A stretch of 64,000 nucleotides of DNA from Mogibacterium neglectum (lineage in GTDB: Bacteria; Bacillota; Clostridia; Peptostreptococcales; Anaerovoracaceae): positions 868,001-932,000 of the forward strand of contig NZ_CP128647.1 of assembly GCF_030644205.1 (NCBI RefSeq), given 5' to 3'. The position numbers were made by a program, and so were the translations under genes. Below the pieces are notes generated by a model. It worked only from the letters and a program-made list of their open reading frames with translations. It did no database searches and was not told the DNA's origin. The first letter of the stretch is position 1. Every line of letters begins with the position of its first letter. Of this stretch, positions 7,571-17,089 are shown piece by piece.

Positions 7571-10500
7571 ATGAGTAGAGTAAAGAGGGTTAAAAAGACT
7601 ATGGATGGCAACACGGCTGCGGCGCATGTTGCTTATGCTTTTTCTGAAGTTTCAGCAATTTACCCAATAACACCATCTTCTGTTATGGCTGAGGTAATCG
7701 ATAAATGGGCTTCTGAAGGGAGAAAAAACTTATTTGGAGAGAAGGTTCGTGTTGTAGAGATGCAATCTGAGGGCGGAGCTGCCGGGGCTGTTCACGGTTC
7801 GCTTAATGCGGGATCTTTGACTAGCACCTATACAGCATCTCAGGGACTTCTTCTGATGATTCCTAATATGTATAAAATTGCAGGAGAACGCTTACCTGGG
7901 GTTTTCCATGTGGCTGCTAGAGCAGTATCAACACATGCACTTTCTATTTTTGGAGATCATTCTGATGTTATGGCTGCAAGGGCGACTGGTGTAGGTATGA
8001 TTGCTGCAAATAGTCCACAGGAGGTTATGGATTTGGCTGCAGTATCGCACTTAGCTTCGATTAAGGCTAGCCTGCCTATCGTGCATTTTTTTGATGGTTT
8101 TAGGACAAGCCATGAACAGCAAAAGATTGAAGTATGGGACTATGAAACGCTTGATTCGATGCTTGATCACGCTGCTGTAGATAGGTTCAAGAAGCATGCC
8201 AATAATCCATGTCATCCACATCTAATGGGTTCTGCAGAACAGCCTGAGACATTTTTCCAGCACAATGAAGCTAGGAATGTATTTTATGCCGAATCTGTAG
8301 ATATAATTAAAAGTGTAATGGATCAGGTCAATGAGAGTATTGGAACTGATTACAAACCTTTTAACTATTATGGTGCAAAAGATGCAACTGATGTAATTAT
8401 TGCCATGGGCTCTGTCTGTGAAACTGCAGCTGAGGTAGTTGACTATCTAAATGAAAGTGGCAGAAAAGTTGGCTTAATAAAAGTTAGGCTATTTAGGCCG
8501 TTCTCTAGTAAGTATTTGTTACAGGAGATTCCTAGAACTGTGAAAAATATCGCAGTTCTCGATAGGACTAAGGAGCCTGGTTCAAATGGAGAACCACTTT
8601 ACCTCGATGTTATATCTGCGCTTGCAGATTCGGATGATTTAAATCCCAGATTAACAAGAGGTCGCTATGGACTTGGATCTAAAGATACTCAGCCTGGTGA
8701 TATTATCGCTGTTTATGACAATATGGCATCTGATAAGCCTAAAAAGGAATTCACTATATCTATCATCGACGATGTTACAAATCTTTCTCTAGAAAGAACT
8801 TCCAACCCAATTGTTTCTGCGAAGGGGACAGTCGCATGTAAATTCTGGGGACTTGGTGCAGATGGAACTGTTGGTGCTAATAAGAATAGCGTTAAGATTA
8901 TCGGAGACCATACTGATAAGTATGTCCAGGCATATTTCCAGTATGATTCAAAGAAATCTGGTGGCGTAACTATCTCCCATCTTAGGTTTGGGGATGAACC
9001 TATCAGATCAACTTATTATGTAAATTCAGCAGATTTCATAGCTTGTCACAGTGCAGCATATATGCATAAGTATGACATTGTTCAAGATGTTAATCCGGGT
9101 GGTAAATTCCTTCTGAATTGCAGCTGGACAGATGAAGAGCTAGAAACACATCTTCCTGATGTAGCAAAGAAATACATTGCTGAGAATAATATTGAATTTT
9201 ACACTTGTGATGCAGTTAAACTTGCCAATCAGGTAGGGCTCGGCTCAAGAAGAACTAATACGGTACTACAGGCAGCTTTCTTTAAGATTGCTAATGTAAT
9301 GCCTATTGAAGCAGCTATTGAATACATGAAATCTGCCATCAAGAAGAGCTACATGAATAAGGGTGAAGATGTTGTAAATATGAACTGTAATGCTGTAGAC
9401 GCTGGGGTTACGCATGTTCACAAAGTCGTGGTTCCTGAGAGATGGAAGGATGTAAAAGTTTCAGAGAATAAGGAACAGCTTCAGTCAGAAAGACCAGATC
9501 TTAAAAAATATCTAAATGATATTTTGACAACTGATGCAGCAATGAAAGGTGATGAAATTTCGACATCTAAATTCTTAGATGTTGCTGATGGAATGATTCC
9601 TGCAGGAACCGCAGCATACGAAAAGCGTGGAATCGCCATAGATGTTCCTCTATGGATTGCTGATAATTGTATTCAATGTAACATGTGTGCATATTCTTGC
9701 CCTCATGGAGTTATTAGAGCGTTTGCATTAAGTAATGCTGATGCAAATGCATCGCAGGCAAACACGTTAAAATCAAAAGCTAATCCAGAGCATAGGTTTA
9801 TGATTTCTATATCTACAGTTAACTGTACAGGCTGTGGATCATGTGTTCAGGTCTGCCCAGCTAAGGAGAAAGCCCTTAAAATGATCCCTTATGAAGATGA
9901 GAGATCATCGGATCAACAGAGGGTATTCGATTATGCTAATGACCATACAGATGAGGATGTATTAGATGGAAATGTAGATACGCCTCGTAACGTGAACTTT
10001 ATTAAGCCACTACTTGAATTCTCAGGTGCTTGTCCAGGTTGTGGTGAAACGCCATATGCTAGACTTGTAACACAGCTATTCGGTGATAGAATGTTTATAG
10101 CGAATGCGACAGGCTGTTCATCAATTTGGGGTGGTAGTGCACCAAGTACCCCTTACACGATAAACCACGAAGGAAGAGGTCCAGCTTGGTCAAATTCATT
10201 ATTTGAAGATAATGCTGAGTTTGGTCTTGGAATGGCGGTTTCGATGAATACTCGCCGTAAAGAAATGAAATCTGCTGTTAAGAGACTAGCAGATAAGAAT
10301 GAATTTTGCGTTGCAGCAATAGACTGGCTCGATGCAATGGAAGATAGTCACAAGGCTGAAATTGCTGCTAAAAAGCTAATAGAAGTTTGCAAAGGCAGTG
10401 ATGATATTGATGCTAAATTTGTTACAAAAAATGCTGATCTTCTTCCAAAGCCTTCTATATGGATATTTGGTGGTGATGGATGGGCTTATGATATCGGATA

Positions 10501-11107
10501 CGGTGGTCTTGACCATGTAATTGCTTCTGGCGAAAATGTAAATATTCTGGTATTTGATACTGAAGTTTACTCAAACACTGGAGGGCAGGCTTCTAAGTCT
10601 ACTCCGACGGGAGCTATAGCACAGTTTGCCGCTTCGGGTAAAGCTGTAGGTAAGAAGAATCTTGCGGAATTTGCAATGGCATATGGTTATGTATATGTTG
10701 CACAAGTTGCAATGGGTGCTAACCCTACACAGACATTGACTGCTTTGAAAGAAGCTGAAGCATATGACGGTCCTTCCATTGTAATTGCTTACTCTCCTTG
10801 TATTAACCATGGTATTAGAGCAGGAATGAACTGTTCGATGAACGAGATGAAAAAAGCTGTTCAGTCTGGATATTGGAACCTCTTCAGATTTGATCCAAGA
10901 AAGGCAAACGAAGGTGATGGTAATCCGTTCACGCTTGATAGCAAGAAACCAACTCTTGAGTATAAAGAGTTCTTAGATGGAGAAGTTCGATACAGAGCAT
11001 TAGAGCAATCAAATCCAGAAAGAGCAAAGAAGCTATTTGAAGAAGCAGCTAAACAAGCTGCAGCAAGATATGAAGAGCTTGTAAAACGAAGCAAGAGATT
11101 TAAATAA
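7571..11107 (+). CDS. nifJ: Pyruvate:ferredoxin (flavodoxin) oxidoreductase
   Basis: This single-chain cytoplasmic enzyme of 1178 residues converts pyruvate and CoA to acetyl-CoA and CO2 and reduces ferredoxin; it is central to anaerobic fermentation. Visible in order: the N-terminal TPP-side domain (YPITPSSVMAE), the gamma domain in the middle (KFWGLGADGTVGANKNS), an 8Fe ferredoxin insert with CIQCNMCAYSCPH and CTGCGSCVQVCPA, and the C-terminal TPP-binding domain with CPGCGETPYARL and GGDGWAYDIGYGGLDHV. The fused architecture and length match the bacterial NifJ family. It appears to be a single-gene unit, with a promoter-like site upstream and a strong hairpin after the stop. It marks the organism as an anaerobe. 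Confidence 0.97.
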   Translation: MSRVKRVKKTMDGNTAAAHVAYAFSEVSAIYPITPSSVMAEVIDKWASEGRKNLFGEKVRVVEMQSEGGAAGAVHGSLNAGSLTSTYTASQGLLLMIPNMYKIAGERLPGVFHVAARAVSTHALSIFGDHSDVMAARATGVGMIAANSPQEVMDLAAVSHLASIKASLPIVHFFDGFRTSHEQQKIEVWDYETLDSMLDHAAVDRFKKHANNPCHPHLMGSAEQPETFFQHNEARNVFYAESVDIIKSVMDQVNESIGTDYKPFNYYGAKDATDVIIAMGSVCETAAEVVDYLNESGRKVGLIKVRLFRPFSSKYLLQEIPRTVKNIAVLDRTKEPGSNGEPLYLDVISALADSDDLNPRLTRGRYGLGSKDTQPGDIIAVYDNMASDKPKKEFTISIIDDVTNLSLERTSNPIVSAKGTVACKFWGLGADGTVGANKNSVKIIGDHTDKYVQAYFQYDSKKSGGVTISHLRFGDEPIRSTYYVNSADFIACHSAAYMHKYDIVQDVNPGGKFLLNCSWTDEELETHLPDVAKKYIAENNIEFYTCDAVKLANQVGLGSRRTNTVLQAAFFKIANVMPIEAAIEYMKSAIKKSYMNKGEDVVNMNCNAVDAGVTHVHKVVVPERWKDVKVSENKEQLQSERPDLKKYLNDILTTDAAMKGDEISTSKFLDVADGMIPAGTAAYEKRGIAIDVPLWIADNCIQCNMCAYSCPHGVIRAFALSNADANASQANTLKSKANPEHRFMISISTVNCTGCGSCVQVCPAKEKALKMIPYEDERSSDQQRVFDYANDHTDEDVLDGNVDTPRNVNFIKPLLEFSGACPGCGETPYARLVTQLFGDRMFIANATGCSSIWGGSAPSTPYTINHEGRGPAWSNSLFEDNAEFGLGMAVSMNTRRKEMKSAVKRLADKNEFCVAAIDWLDAMEDSHKAEIAAKKLIEVCKGSDDIDAKFVTKNADLLPKPSIWIFGGDGWAYDIGYGGLDHVIASGENVNILVFDTEVYSNTGGQASKSTPTGAIAQFAASGKAVGKKNLAEFAMAYGYVYVAQVAMGANPTQTLTALKEAEAYDGPSIVIAYSPCINHGIRAGMNCSMNEMKKAVQSGYWNLFRFDPRKANEGDGNPFTLDSKKPTLEYKEFLDGEVRYRALEQSNPERAKKLFEEAAKQAAARYEELVKRSKRFK

Positions 11108-11125
11108 ATAGTTTTAAACAAATGG

Positions 11126-11161
11126 CATGTCATACTCGCTGTGCGGGTATGGCATGTTTAT
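11126..11161 (+). terminator. Hairpin after nifJ
   Basis: A 14-bp stem (11126-11139 with 11143-11156, including two G:U pairs) with a 3-base loop is followed by TTTAT. The stem is very stable but the T-run is short. The next gene starts 37 bases later. Confidence 0.6.
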
Positions 11162-11192
11162 CTAATTAGAAAAATAGGAGGAAGGTATTATA

Positions 11193-11360
11193 ATGATAAA
11201 AGAGAAAATCAATAGAATTAATGAGCTTGCAAGAAAAAGCAAAAGTGAAGGTTTAACAGTCGAGGAAACGTTGGAACAAGCAGAGCTTCGCAAGGAGTTT
11301 TTAGCTGATATTAAAAAAGATGTAAAAAGTCAACTCGAAAGCATAGAAATTGTTGATTAA
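11193..11360 (+). CDS. DUF896 (YnzC-like) small protein
   Basis: A 55-residue protein with the ribosome site AGGAGGAAGG. The sequence starts MIKEKINRINELARKSK and continues ...SEGLTVEETLEQAELRKEFL, the full DUF896 signature (two helices, then an LRKEFL-type segment). In Bacillus subtilis ynzC belongs to the SOS operon with yneA. Here it lies alone between nifJ and alaS with no SOS box visible in its short upstream region, although a yneA-like SOS gene exists elsewhere in this window (21.8-22.1 kb). The molecular role of the family is not settled. Confidence 0.88.
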   Translation: MIKEKINRINELARKSKSEGLTVEETLEQAELRKEFLADIKKDVKSQLESIEIVD

Positions 11361-11448
11361 TTATAATTCTTAATGCTCTAATTGCTTGTGAATATCGATT
11401 TTTCAGTATAAAATATAAGCATTGTATATAAAGGGAGATTTTTTTTAA

Positions 11449-14049
11449 ATGGAAAAACTTGGTCTTAATGAAATAAGAGATTTATTTCGCGATTTTTTTA
11501 TTAGTAAGGATCACTATGCAGCAGGAAGTGCATCTTTGATTCCCCAAAATGATAAAAGCTTGCTTATTATTAATTCAGGTATGGCGCCATTAAAGGCATA
11601 TTTTGCAGGAGTGGAGACACCACCATCTAAACGAATGACGACTTGCCAGAAATGTATAAGGACTGGAGATATCGATAATGTAGGGAAGACTTCACGTCAT
11701 GGTACTTTTTTTGAGATGCTTGGAAACTTCAGCTTTGGAGATTATTTTAAGGAAGAGTCGTTGACGTGGGGATGGGAGTTTATTACCGAACATCTGAATA
11801 TGCCTAAAGACAAACTTTGGGCGACTATATATCAGGATGATGATGAAGCATATGACATTTGGATAAAACTTGGCATGCCTGCTGAAAGAATAGTAAGGCT
11901 TGGGAAAGAAGATAACTTCTGGGAGATCGGACTTGGACCATGTGGACCTTGTTCCGAGATTTACTATGATAGAGGTGAAGCATATGGATGTGGTGCTCCA
12001 GATTGTAAACCAGGTTGTGAATGTGACAGATATATAGAATTCTGGAATCACGTATTTTCACAGTTTTCGAAGGAAGAAGATGGATCATATTCAAATTTAG
12101 CACACCCAAATATTGATACGGGTATGGGTTTAGAAAGACTGGCTTGTATTATGCAGGATGTCGATTCTATATTTGATATAGACACCATTAGAAAGATTCT
12201 TGACTCAGTTGCACAGATGGCAGGAGTTGACTATCAAGCTGGAAATGAACAGAATGATATAAGTTTAAGAATTATTACTGATCATTTGCGCTCTATGGTA
12301 TTTATGATCGCAGATGGGATTATGCCAAGCAACGAAGGAAGAGGATATGTTTTAAGGCGTCTTATCAGAAGAGCTGCTAGGCATGGGCGACTTCTTGGGA
12401 TTGAAGAAAAGAATTTTCTCGCCAAACTCATGGATTCTGTAGTAGAGGTTTCAGGCGTAGCCTACCCTGAATTAGTTGATAAGCATGACTACATAAAGAA
12501 GCTTATAGCTATAGAGGAAGAACAATTCGCAAAGACCATGGATAATGGTATAGGAATTCTCGAAGAATATATTGCAAAACTTGATAAAACGGATAAGATG
12601 GTATTAGACGGTGCAGATGCATTCAAGTTATATGATACATACGGATTTCCTATAGAGATGACTGAGGAAATTTTGGCTGAGCGAGGTATTACAGTTGATA
12701 TGGAAGGGTTCAAGAATAATATGAACCACCAAAAGGAGCTTGCTCGTCAAGGTCAGAAATCCACAGAAGATGTAGCTTGGAAAGATGCAGCTGATTACGA
12801 TAAATTGCCGAAAAGTAAATTCCTTGGCTATACGGATTTTGAGTCTGACGCCAAAGTTTTATACGTAAACAGTGATGGGAATAAAAATCTCCTTATTTTC
12901 GACAGAACTCCTTTCTATGCTACAGGTGGAGGTCAGCTACATGATACCGGTGTTATTATCGTAGCTAATAGAAAATATCACGTAAACGATGTAACAAAGG
13001 AAAATGATATATTTCTACATTTCGTTGATGAATCGGTTGATAATATAAATGTCGGGGATCTTGCGGAGTTAAAGGTTGATGCAGCCAATAGAAATAGAAC
13101 CGCTAGGGGGCACAGTGCAACACACATCCTCCAGCAAGCTCTTAAGGATATTCTCGGAGAGCATGTATCCCAGGCCGGCTCTTATGTGGATAACCATTAT
13201 CTTAGATTTGATTTTAATCACTTCGATGCTATGACTCTGGAACAGATTAAAAAGGTCGAAGATATTGTTAATGACAAGATTGATGCATTCCTTCCTGTTG
13301 TGATGCAGGAAATGCCAATTGAGGAAGCTCAGAAAATGGGAGCTACAGCTATCTTTGGTGAAAAGTATGGTGAAATTGTCCGCGTTGTAAGCATGGGAGA
13401 CTACAGTGTTGAATTCTGTGGTGGAACACATATTGATAATACTGGCAAAATTGGTGCATTCAAAATTATTTCTGAAGCAGGTATTGCATCTGGTATTAGA
13501 AGAATTGAAGCGATTACTGGAACTCAAGTTATCGGTTACACTGAAGATAAAGAGTCTGTAATTTCAAGTATTTGTGCAACACTTAAGTCTAATGCTAGCG
13601 ACCTTGAAAAGAAGGCAGCCCAGCTGGTTGCTGATAACAAAGAGCTCGAAAAGACAATTAAGTCCCTTAAGGCTGATGAAATCGCAGGTTCGCTCGATGA
13701 AGTTATCTCATCTGGTATTGATATTAATGGCATTAGACTAATAACAAAGAGATTTGATAACACTGATGTTACTCAGCTTAGAGAGATGGCAGACGCTATA
13801 AAGTCCAGAGAAAACAAATCTATATTCGTAGCTGCGTCTGTTAATGAAGGTAAGATTGCAATTCTCGTTTCTGTAAGTGATGAGCTTGTAAGCGAAGGTT
13901 TCCACGCAGGCAAACTCGTTAAGGAGATTGCTCAGGTTGCTGGCGGTAATGGAGGCGGAAAAGCTGGAATGGCGCAGGCTGGAGCAAAGGATGAACGCAA
14001 ATTAAAGGAAGCTCTAAAATTAGCAGAGACTCTAGTTGCAAATAAATAA
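11449..14049 (+). CDS. alaS: Alanine--tRNA ligase
   Basis: Full length (866 residues) with the complete architecture: class II catalytic core at the N-terminus (motif 2 region with RHGTFFEMLGNFSFGDYF), tRNA-recognition domain, editing domain with the zinc-binding HSATHILQQAL and CGGTH motifs, and the C-Ala domain ending GGNGGGKAGMAQAGA. It charges tRNA-Ala and clears mischarged Ser/Gly. AAGGGAG lies before the ATG; no T-box leader fits in the 88 bases upstream. The order alaS-ireB-ruvX is conserved in Bacillota. Confidence 0.97.
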   Translation: MEKLGLNEIRDLFRDFFISKDHYAAGSASLIPQNDKSLLIINSGMAPLKAYFAGVETPPSKRMTTCQKCIRTGDIDNVGKTSRHGTFFEMLGNFSFGDYFKEESLTWGWEFITEHLNMPKDKLWATIYQDDDEAYDIWIKLGMPAERIVRLGKEDNFWEIGLGPCGPCSEIYYDRGEAYGCGAPDCKPGCECDRYIEFWNHVFSQFSKEEDGSYSNLAHPNIDTGMGLERLACIMQDVDSIFDIDTIRKILDSVAQMAGVDYQAGNEQNDISLRIITDHLRSMVFMIADGIMPSNEGRGYVLRRLIRRAARHGRLLGIEEKNFLAKLMDSVVEVSGVAYPELVDKHDYIKKLIAIEEEQFAKTMDNGIGILEEYIAKLDKTDKMVLDGADAFKLYDTYGFPIEMTEEILAERGITVDMEGFKNNMNHQKELARQGQKSTEDVAWKDAADYDKLPKSKFLGYTDFESDAKVLYVNSDGNKNLLIFDRTPFYATGGGQLHDTGVIIVANRKYHVNDVTKENDIFLHFVDESVDNINVGDLAELKVDAANRNRTARGHSATHILQQALKDILGEHVSQAGSYVDNHYLRFDFNHFDAMTLEQIKKVEDIVNDKIDAFLPVVMQEMPIEEAQKMGATAIFGEKYGEIVRVVSMGDYSVEFCGGTHIDNTGKIGAFKIISEAGIASGIRRIEAITGTQVIGYTEDKESVISSICATLKSNASDLEKKAAQLVADNKELEKTIKSLKADEIAGSLDEVISSGIDINGIRLITKRFDNTDVTQLREMADAIKSRENKSIFVAASVNEGKIAILVSVSDELVSEGFHAGKLVKEIAQVAGGNGGGKAGMAQAGAKDERKLKEALKLAETLVANK

Positions 14050-14057
14050 GTTAGATA

Positions 14058-14095
14058 GCTAATAGGTGAGTTCATTTTTAAAATTACCTATTAGC
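14058..14095 (+). other. Hairpin between alaS and ireB
   Basis: GCTAATAGGT (14058-14067) pairs perfectly with ACCTATTAGC (14086-14095). No T-run follows, so it is more likely an mRNA stability or processing element, or a weak terminator. Confidence 0.45.
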
Positions 14096-14137
14096 GCTAA
14101 ATATATCTCGCTACATTCTATAAAATAGGAGGAAGAT

Positions 14138-14389
14138 ATGAGCAAGGATACAATTTTGTTTGAAAGTGCAAAGATCAAACAGATTTCCAACAAAGAAGCG
14201 ATGCACCAGATTTATTCATCTCTTCAGGAGAGAGGGTACAATGCAATCGATCAGATGGTTGGATACTTAACATCTGGAGATCCATCTTATATAACAAGCC
14301 ACAATGACGCGAGAAACCTCATTCTCAAGATTGATAGAGATGAGTTACTCGAGGAAATTCTAAAGTCCTATCTAGAGCTTGACAAGTAG
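14138..14389 (+). CDS. IreB family regulatory phosphoprotein (UPF0297)
   Basis: 83 residues, with an ATAGGAGGAAGAT site. The sequence shows the family hallmarks: FESAKIKQISNKEAMHQIYSSLQERGYNAIDQMVGYLTSGDPSYITSH and DARNLI. In Enterococcus IreB is phosphorylated by the PASTA kinase IreK and affects cephalosporin tolerance. No PASTA kinase is in this window. The conserved place between alaS and ruvX supports the call. Confidence 0.93.
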   Translation: MSKDTILFESAKIKQISNKEAMHQIYSSLQERGYNAIDQMVGYLTSGDPSYITSHNDARNLILKIDRDELLEEILKSYLELDK

Positions 14390-14401
14390 GTTTTATCTTA
14401 A

Positions 14402-14836
14402 ATGAGAAAAATAGGACTTGATGTCGGTGAAAAGACTATAGGAGTTGCTGTAAGTGATTTACTAGATATTACAGCCCAGGGAGTCACAACGATTGAGCGT
14501 GTTGGTATTAGAAAAGATACTACCAAGGTGCTTGATTTAGTGCGCGAATATGAGTGCGATACAGTTGTCGTTGGACTTCCTCTAAGCCTTGATGGTACCG
14601 ATAGCGTACAGACACAAAAGGTACGTGACTTCCGCACTATGTTTGAAAATAAGTTAAGAAGCTCTGGACTTGCTCATGTAAAAATCGAATGGCAGGACGA
14701 GAGATTTACGACGAAGTTGGCGGAAAATATCCTTATTGCAGGTGATGTTAAGAGAAACGACCGCAAGAAGGTTATTGATAAGCAGGCAGCAATTTTAATA
14801 TTACAGAGTTATTTAGACAAGGTGAGCAATGAATAA
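14402..14836 (+). CDS. ruvX: YqgF/RuvX family putative Holliday junction resolvase / pre-16S rRNA nuclease
   Basis: A 144-residue RNase H-like fold protein. The N-terminal IGLDVGEKTIGVAVSD gives the first catalytic aspartate; VVVGLPLSLDGTDS and the WQDERFTT segment follow, as in YqgF. The family has been linked both to Holliday junction resolution and to 16S rRNA 5' end processing. The ribosome site is weak, and the start lies 12 bases after ireB, so coupling is likely. The 3' end overlaps the next gene by 8 bases. Confidence 0.92.
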   Translation: MRKIGLDVGEKTIGVAVSDLLDITAQGVTTIERVGIRKDTTKVLDLVREYECDTVVVGLPLSLDGTDSVQTQKVRDFRTMFENKLRSSGLAHVKIEWQDERFTTKLAENILIAGDVKRNDRKKVIDKQAAILILQSYLDKVSNE

Positions 14837-15539
14837 GACACACATTTATGAACTTAGTTTTCTCGCTTCTAATGACTATTGGGGCAGGGGCATCCTTATT
14901 GGAAGAACATCAAATAAGATTGCCGTTGCCTATTTTATAATGGGAAGAAGCGAAAATAGTTGTAATAGAATCTTTTATCAAGAAGATGATAGAGTAGCAA
15001 TTGCACCTTATGATAAGGATGCAGAAATTGATCCAACCTTAATTATCTACTATCCAATTAAGACCCACGGTAAGAATTTGATTGTAACTAATGGAGACCA
15101 AACGGATACAGTTGAGGAGTTTCTAAGCAAAGGCCTTACATTTGAGGACGCTTTGAGAACTAGATGTTTCGAACCTGACGCCCCTCATTTTACACCGAGA
15201 ATTAGTGGAATTTTGAACCTGGTTGATGGTTCATATAAGATGAGCATTCTTAAAGACTCTGATGGACAGGGGACAGACTGCCACAGGTATTTTTATGAAT
15301 ATCCTTTGCGTTCTAACCACGCTCACTTTATTCATACATACGAAGGCAACGATTCACCACTTCCAACATTTGAGGGAGAACCTAAGCTTGTAAGAATTCC
15401 AGACTGTTTTGAGGAGTTTAGCAAAACAATTTGGAATAGCCTCAACGAAGACAATAAAATTTCTCTATGCACTATGATGATCAATACGGATACTCTAGAC
15501 AGAGAAGTTAAGATTTTTAACAAGAGAATGGGGGATTAA
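14829..15539 (+). CDS. IMP cyclohydrolase, PurO-like
   Basis: The 236-residue protein resembles archaeal-type PurO along its length: GRGILIGRTSNKIAVAYFIMGRS (PurO: [20 protein letters not shown]), an IIYYPIKTHGKNLIVTNGDQTDTV segment and FTPRISGIL. PurO closes the ring of FAICAR to IMP, the last step of purine synthesis. It overlaps ruvX by 8 bases and is joined to purB by TAATG. A formyltransferase-only PurH homologue follows purB, so this gene likely supplies the cyclohydrolase domain missing there. Confidence is good for the family; activity is inferred from context. Confidence 0.85.
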   Translation: MNKTHIYELSFLASNDYWGRGILIGRTSNKIAVAYFIMGRSENSCNRIFYQEDDRVAIAPYDKDAEIDPTLIIYYPIKTHGKNLIVTNGDQTDTVEEFLSKGLTFEDALRTRCFEPDAPHFTPRISGILNLVDGSYKMSILKDSDGQGTDCHRYFYEYPLRSNHAHFIHTYEGNDSPLPTFEGEPKLVRIPDCFEEFSKTIWNSLNEDNKISLCTMMINTDTLDREVKIFNKRMGD

Positions 15540-16975
15540 TGGAAAACAATAGATTGCAGTATATGTCGCCACTATCTTCTCGATATGCGAGCAAGGAGAT
15601 GAAGTATATTTTCTCCGAAAAAAAGAAATTTACTACTTGGCATGAGCTATGGATTGCTTTAGCAAAGGCAGAGAAAGAACTTGGACTTGATATCACTGAT
15701 GAACAGATCCAGGAAATGATTGATAACAAGGATATAGTTGATTTTGAGACAGCCGAAGCTAGGGAAAAGGAAGTTCGTCATGACGTAATGAGTCATGTAT
15801 ATGCATTTGGAAAGCATTGCCCTAAAGCTGAAGCTATCATTCACTTAGGAGCAACCTCTTGCTATGTCGGTGATAATACAGATGTTATCCTAATGAAAGA
15901 GGCTCTCGAGCTTATAATAGAAAAGACTGTTCAGGTTCTAGTAAATTTAAAGAAATTCTCTAGAGAATATAAGGAGATGCCTTGCCTAGGATATACACAT
16001 TTACAGCCTGCACAGCTTACTACTGTTGGTAAGAGGACTTCTTTATGGATGTATGAACTCTCACTGGACGTGGTTGAGCTTGAAAGAAGGTTGAATGATC
16101 TCAAGATGCTTGGTTCAAAGGGTACAACAGGTACTCAGGCAAGCTTTATGGACCTCTTCAACAACGATGAGTCTAAGGTAAAGAGGCTTGATGAGATTAT
16201 TGCAAAAGAATTCGGAGTATCTGGTTGTGTTCCGGTATCTGGACAGACGTATTCTCGTAAAGTAGACGCTAATATATTATCGTCGCTTTCTGGAGTTGCA
16301 CAGAGTGCTTCTAAGTTCTCAAACGACCTTAGAATACTTCAGTCATTTGGAGAGATGGAAGAGCCTTTTGAAAAGAATCAAATCGGGTCTTCTGCTATGC
16401 CATACAAGAGAAATCCAATGAGATCAGAGCGTATTACATCTCTTGCTAGATATGTAATCGTTGACTCACTAAACCCCGCAATTACTGCTGCAACGCAGTG
16501 GTTTGAGAGAACATTAGATGACTCTGCAAATAAGAGAATTTCCGTTCCTGAAGCTTTTTTAGCACTAGATGGTATTCTTAACCTGTATATCAATATAACA
16601 AGTGATATGGTGGTATATCCTAAGGTTATAAACGCCCGCACTATGGAAAAGCTTCCATTCATAGCAACTGAGAATATAATGATGGAAGCTGTTAAGAAGG
16701 GTGGAAATAGGCAAGAGTTACATGAACAGATAAGAGTTCATTCTCATGAGGCTACGCTAAGAGTTAAGAGAGATGGACTTAATAATGATCTCGTCGATAG
16801 AATTGCTGCCGATAAGACATTTGGACTTTCTAAAGAAGAGATTCTATCAGCTATGGATCCAATTCTATATGTTGGAAGAAGCCCATCTCAGGTTGAAGAA
16901 TTGATTACTGAGGTTATTGATCCAATTATCGAACGTCATCCTCAGAAAAATATCGAGACAGAAATTAATCTTTAA
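15539..16975 (+). CDS. purB: Adenylosuccinate lyase
   Basis: A 478-residue member of the fumarase/aspartase superfamily. The signature loop GSSAMPYKRNPMRSERI (catalytic Ser region) and the histidine region LGATSCYVGDNTD are present. It cleaves SAICAR to AICAR and adenylosuccinate to AMP, releasing fumarate. The ATG overlaps the preceding stop (TAATG). AICAR is the substrate of the formyltransferase encoded next, so the three genes cover the last steps to IMP. A 6-bp hairpin follows the stop. Confidence 0.95.
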   Translation: MENNRLQYMSPLSSRYASKEMKYIFSEKKKFTTWHELWIALAKAEKELGLDITDEQIQEMIDNKDIVDFETAEAREKEVRHDVMSHVYAFGKHCPKAEAIIHLGATSCYVGDNTDVILMKEALELIIEKTVQVLVNLKKFSREYKEMPCLGYTHLQPAQLTTVGKRTSLWMYELSLDVVELERRLNDLKMLGSKGTTGTQASFMDLFNNDESKVKRLDEIIAKEFGVSGCVPVSGQTYSRKVDANILSSLSGVAQSASKFSNDLRILQSFGEMEEPFEKNQIGSSAMPYKRNPMRSERITSLARYVIVDSLNPAITAATQWFERTLDDSANKRISVPEAFLALDGILNLYINITSDMVVYPKVINARTMEKLPFIATENIMMEAVKKGGNRQELHEQIRVHSHEATLRVKRDGLNNDLVDRIAADKTFGLSKEEILSAMDPILYVGRSPSQVEELITEVIDPIIERHPQKNIETEINL

Positions 16976-17016
16976 GATTACTTTGTAAATATTTATAAAT
17001 AATATGAAAAATGATT

Positions 17017-17040
17017 AGAGGCTAATTTATGGCCTCTTAT
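17017..17040 (+). terminator. Possible weak terminator after purB
   Basis: AGAGGC (17017-17022) pairs with GCCTCT (17032-17037), followed only by TATC. The purine formyltransferase gene may still be reached by read-through. Confidence 0.35.
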
Positions 17041-17089
17041 CTAGCTTATGTGAGAAAGAAATTTTGCACAATTGCAAGTGGGAAAAGAA

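Noticed and set aside
11361-11448. Possible T-box leader before alaS (and likewise before leuS, hisS, aspS).
   Set aside because: The upstream gaps are too short, and no T-box sequence or tRNA-like stem was seen.
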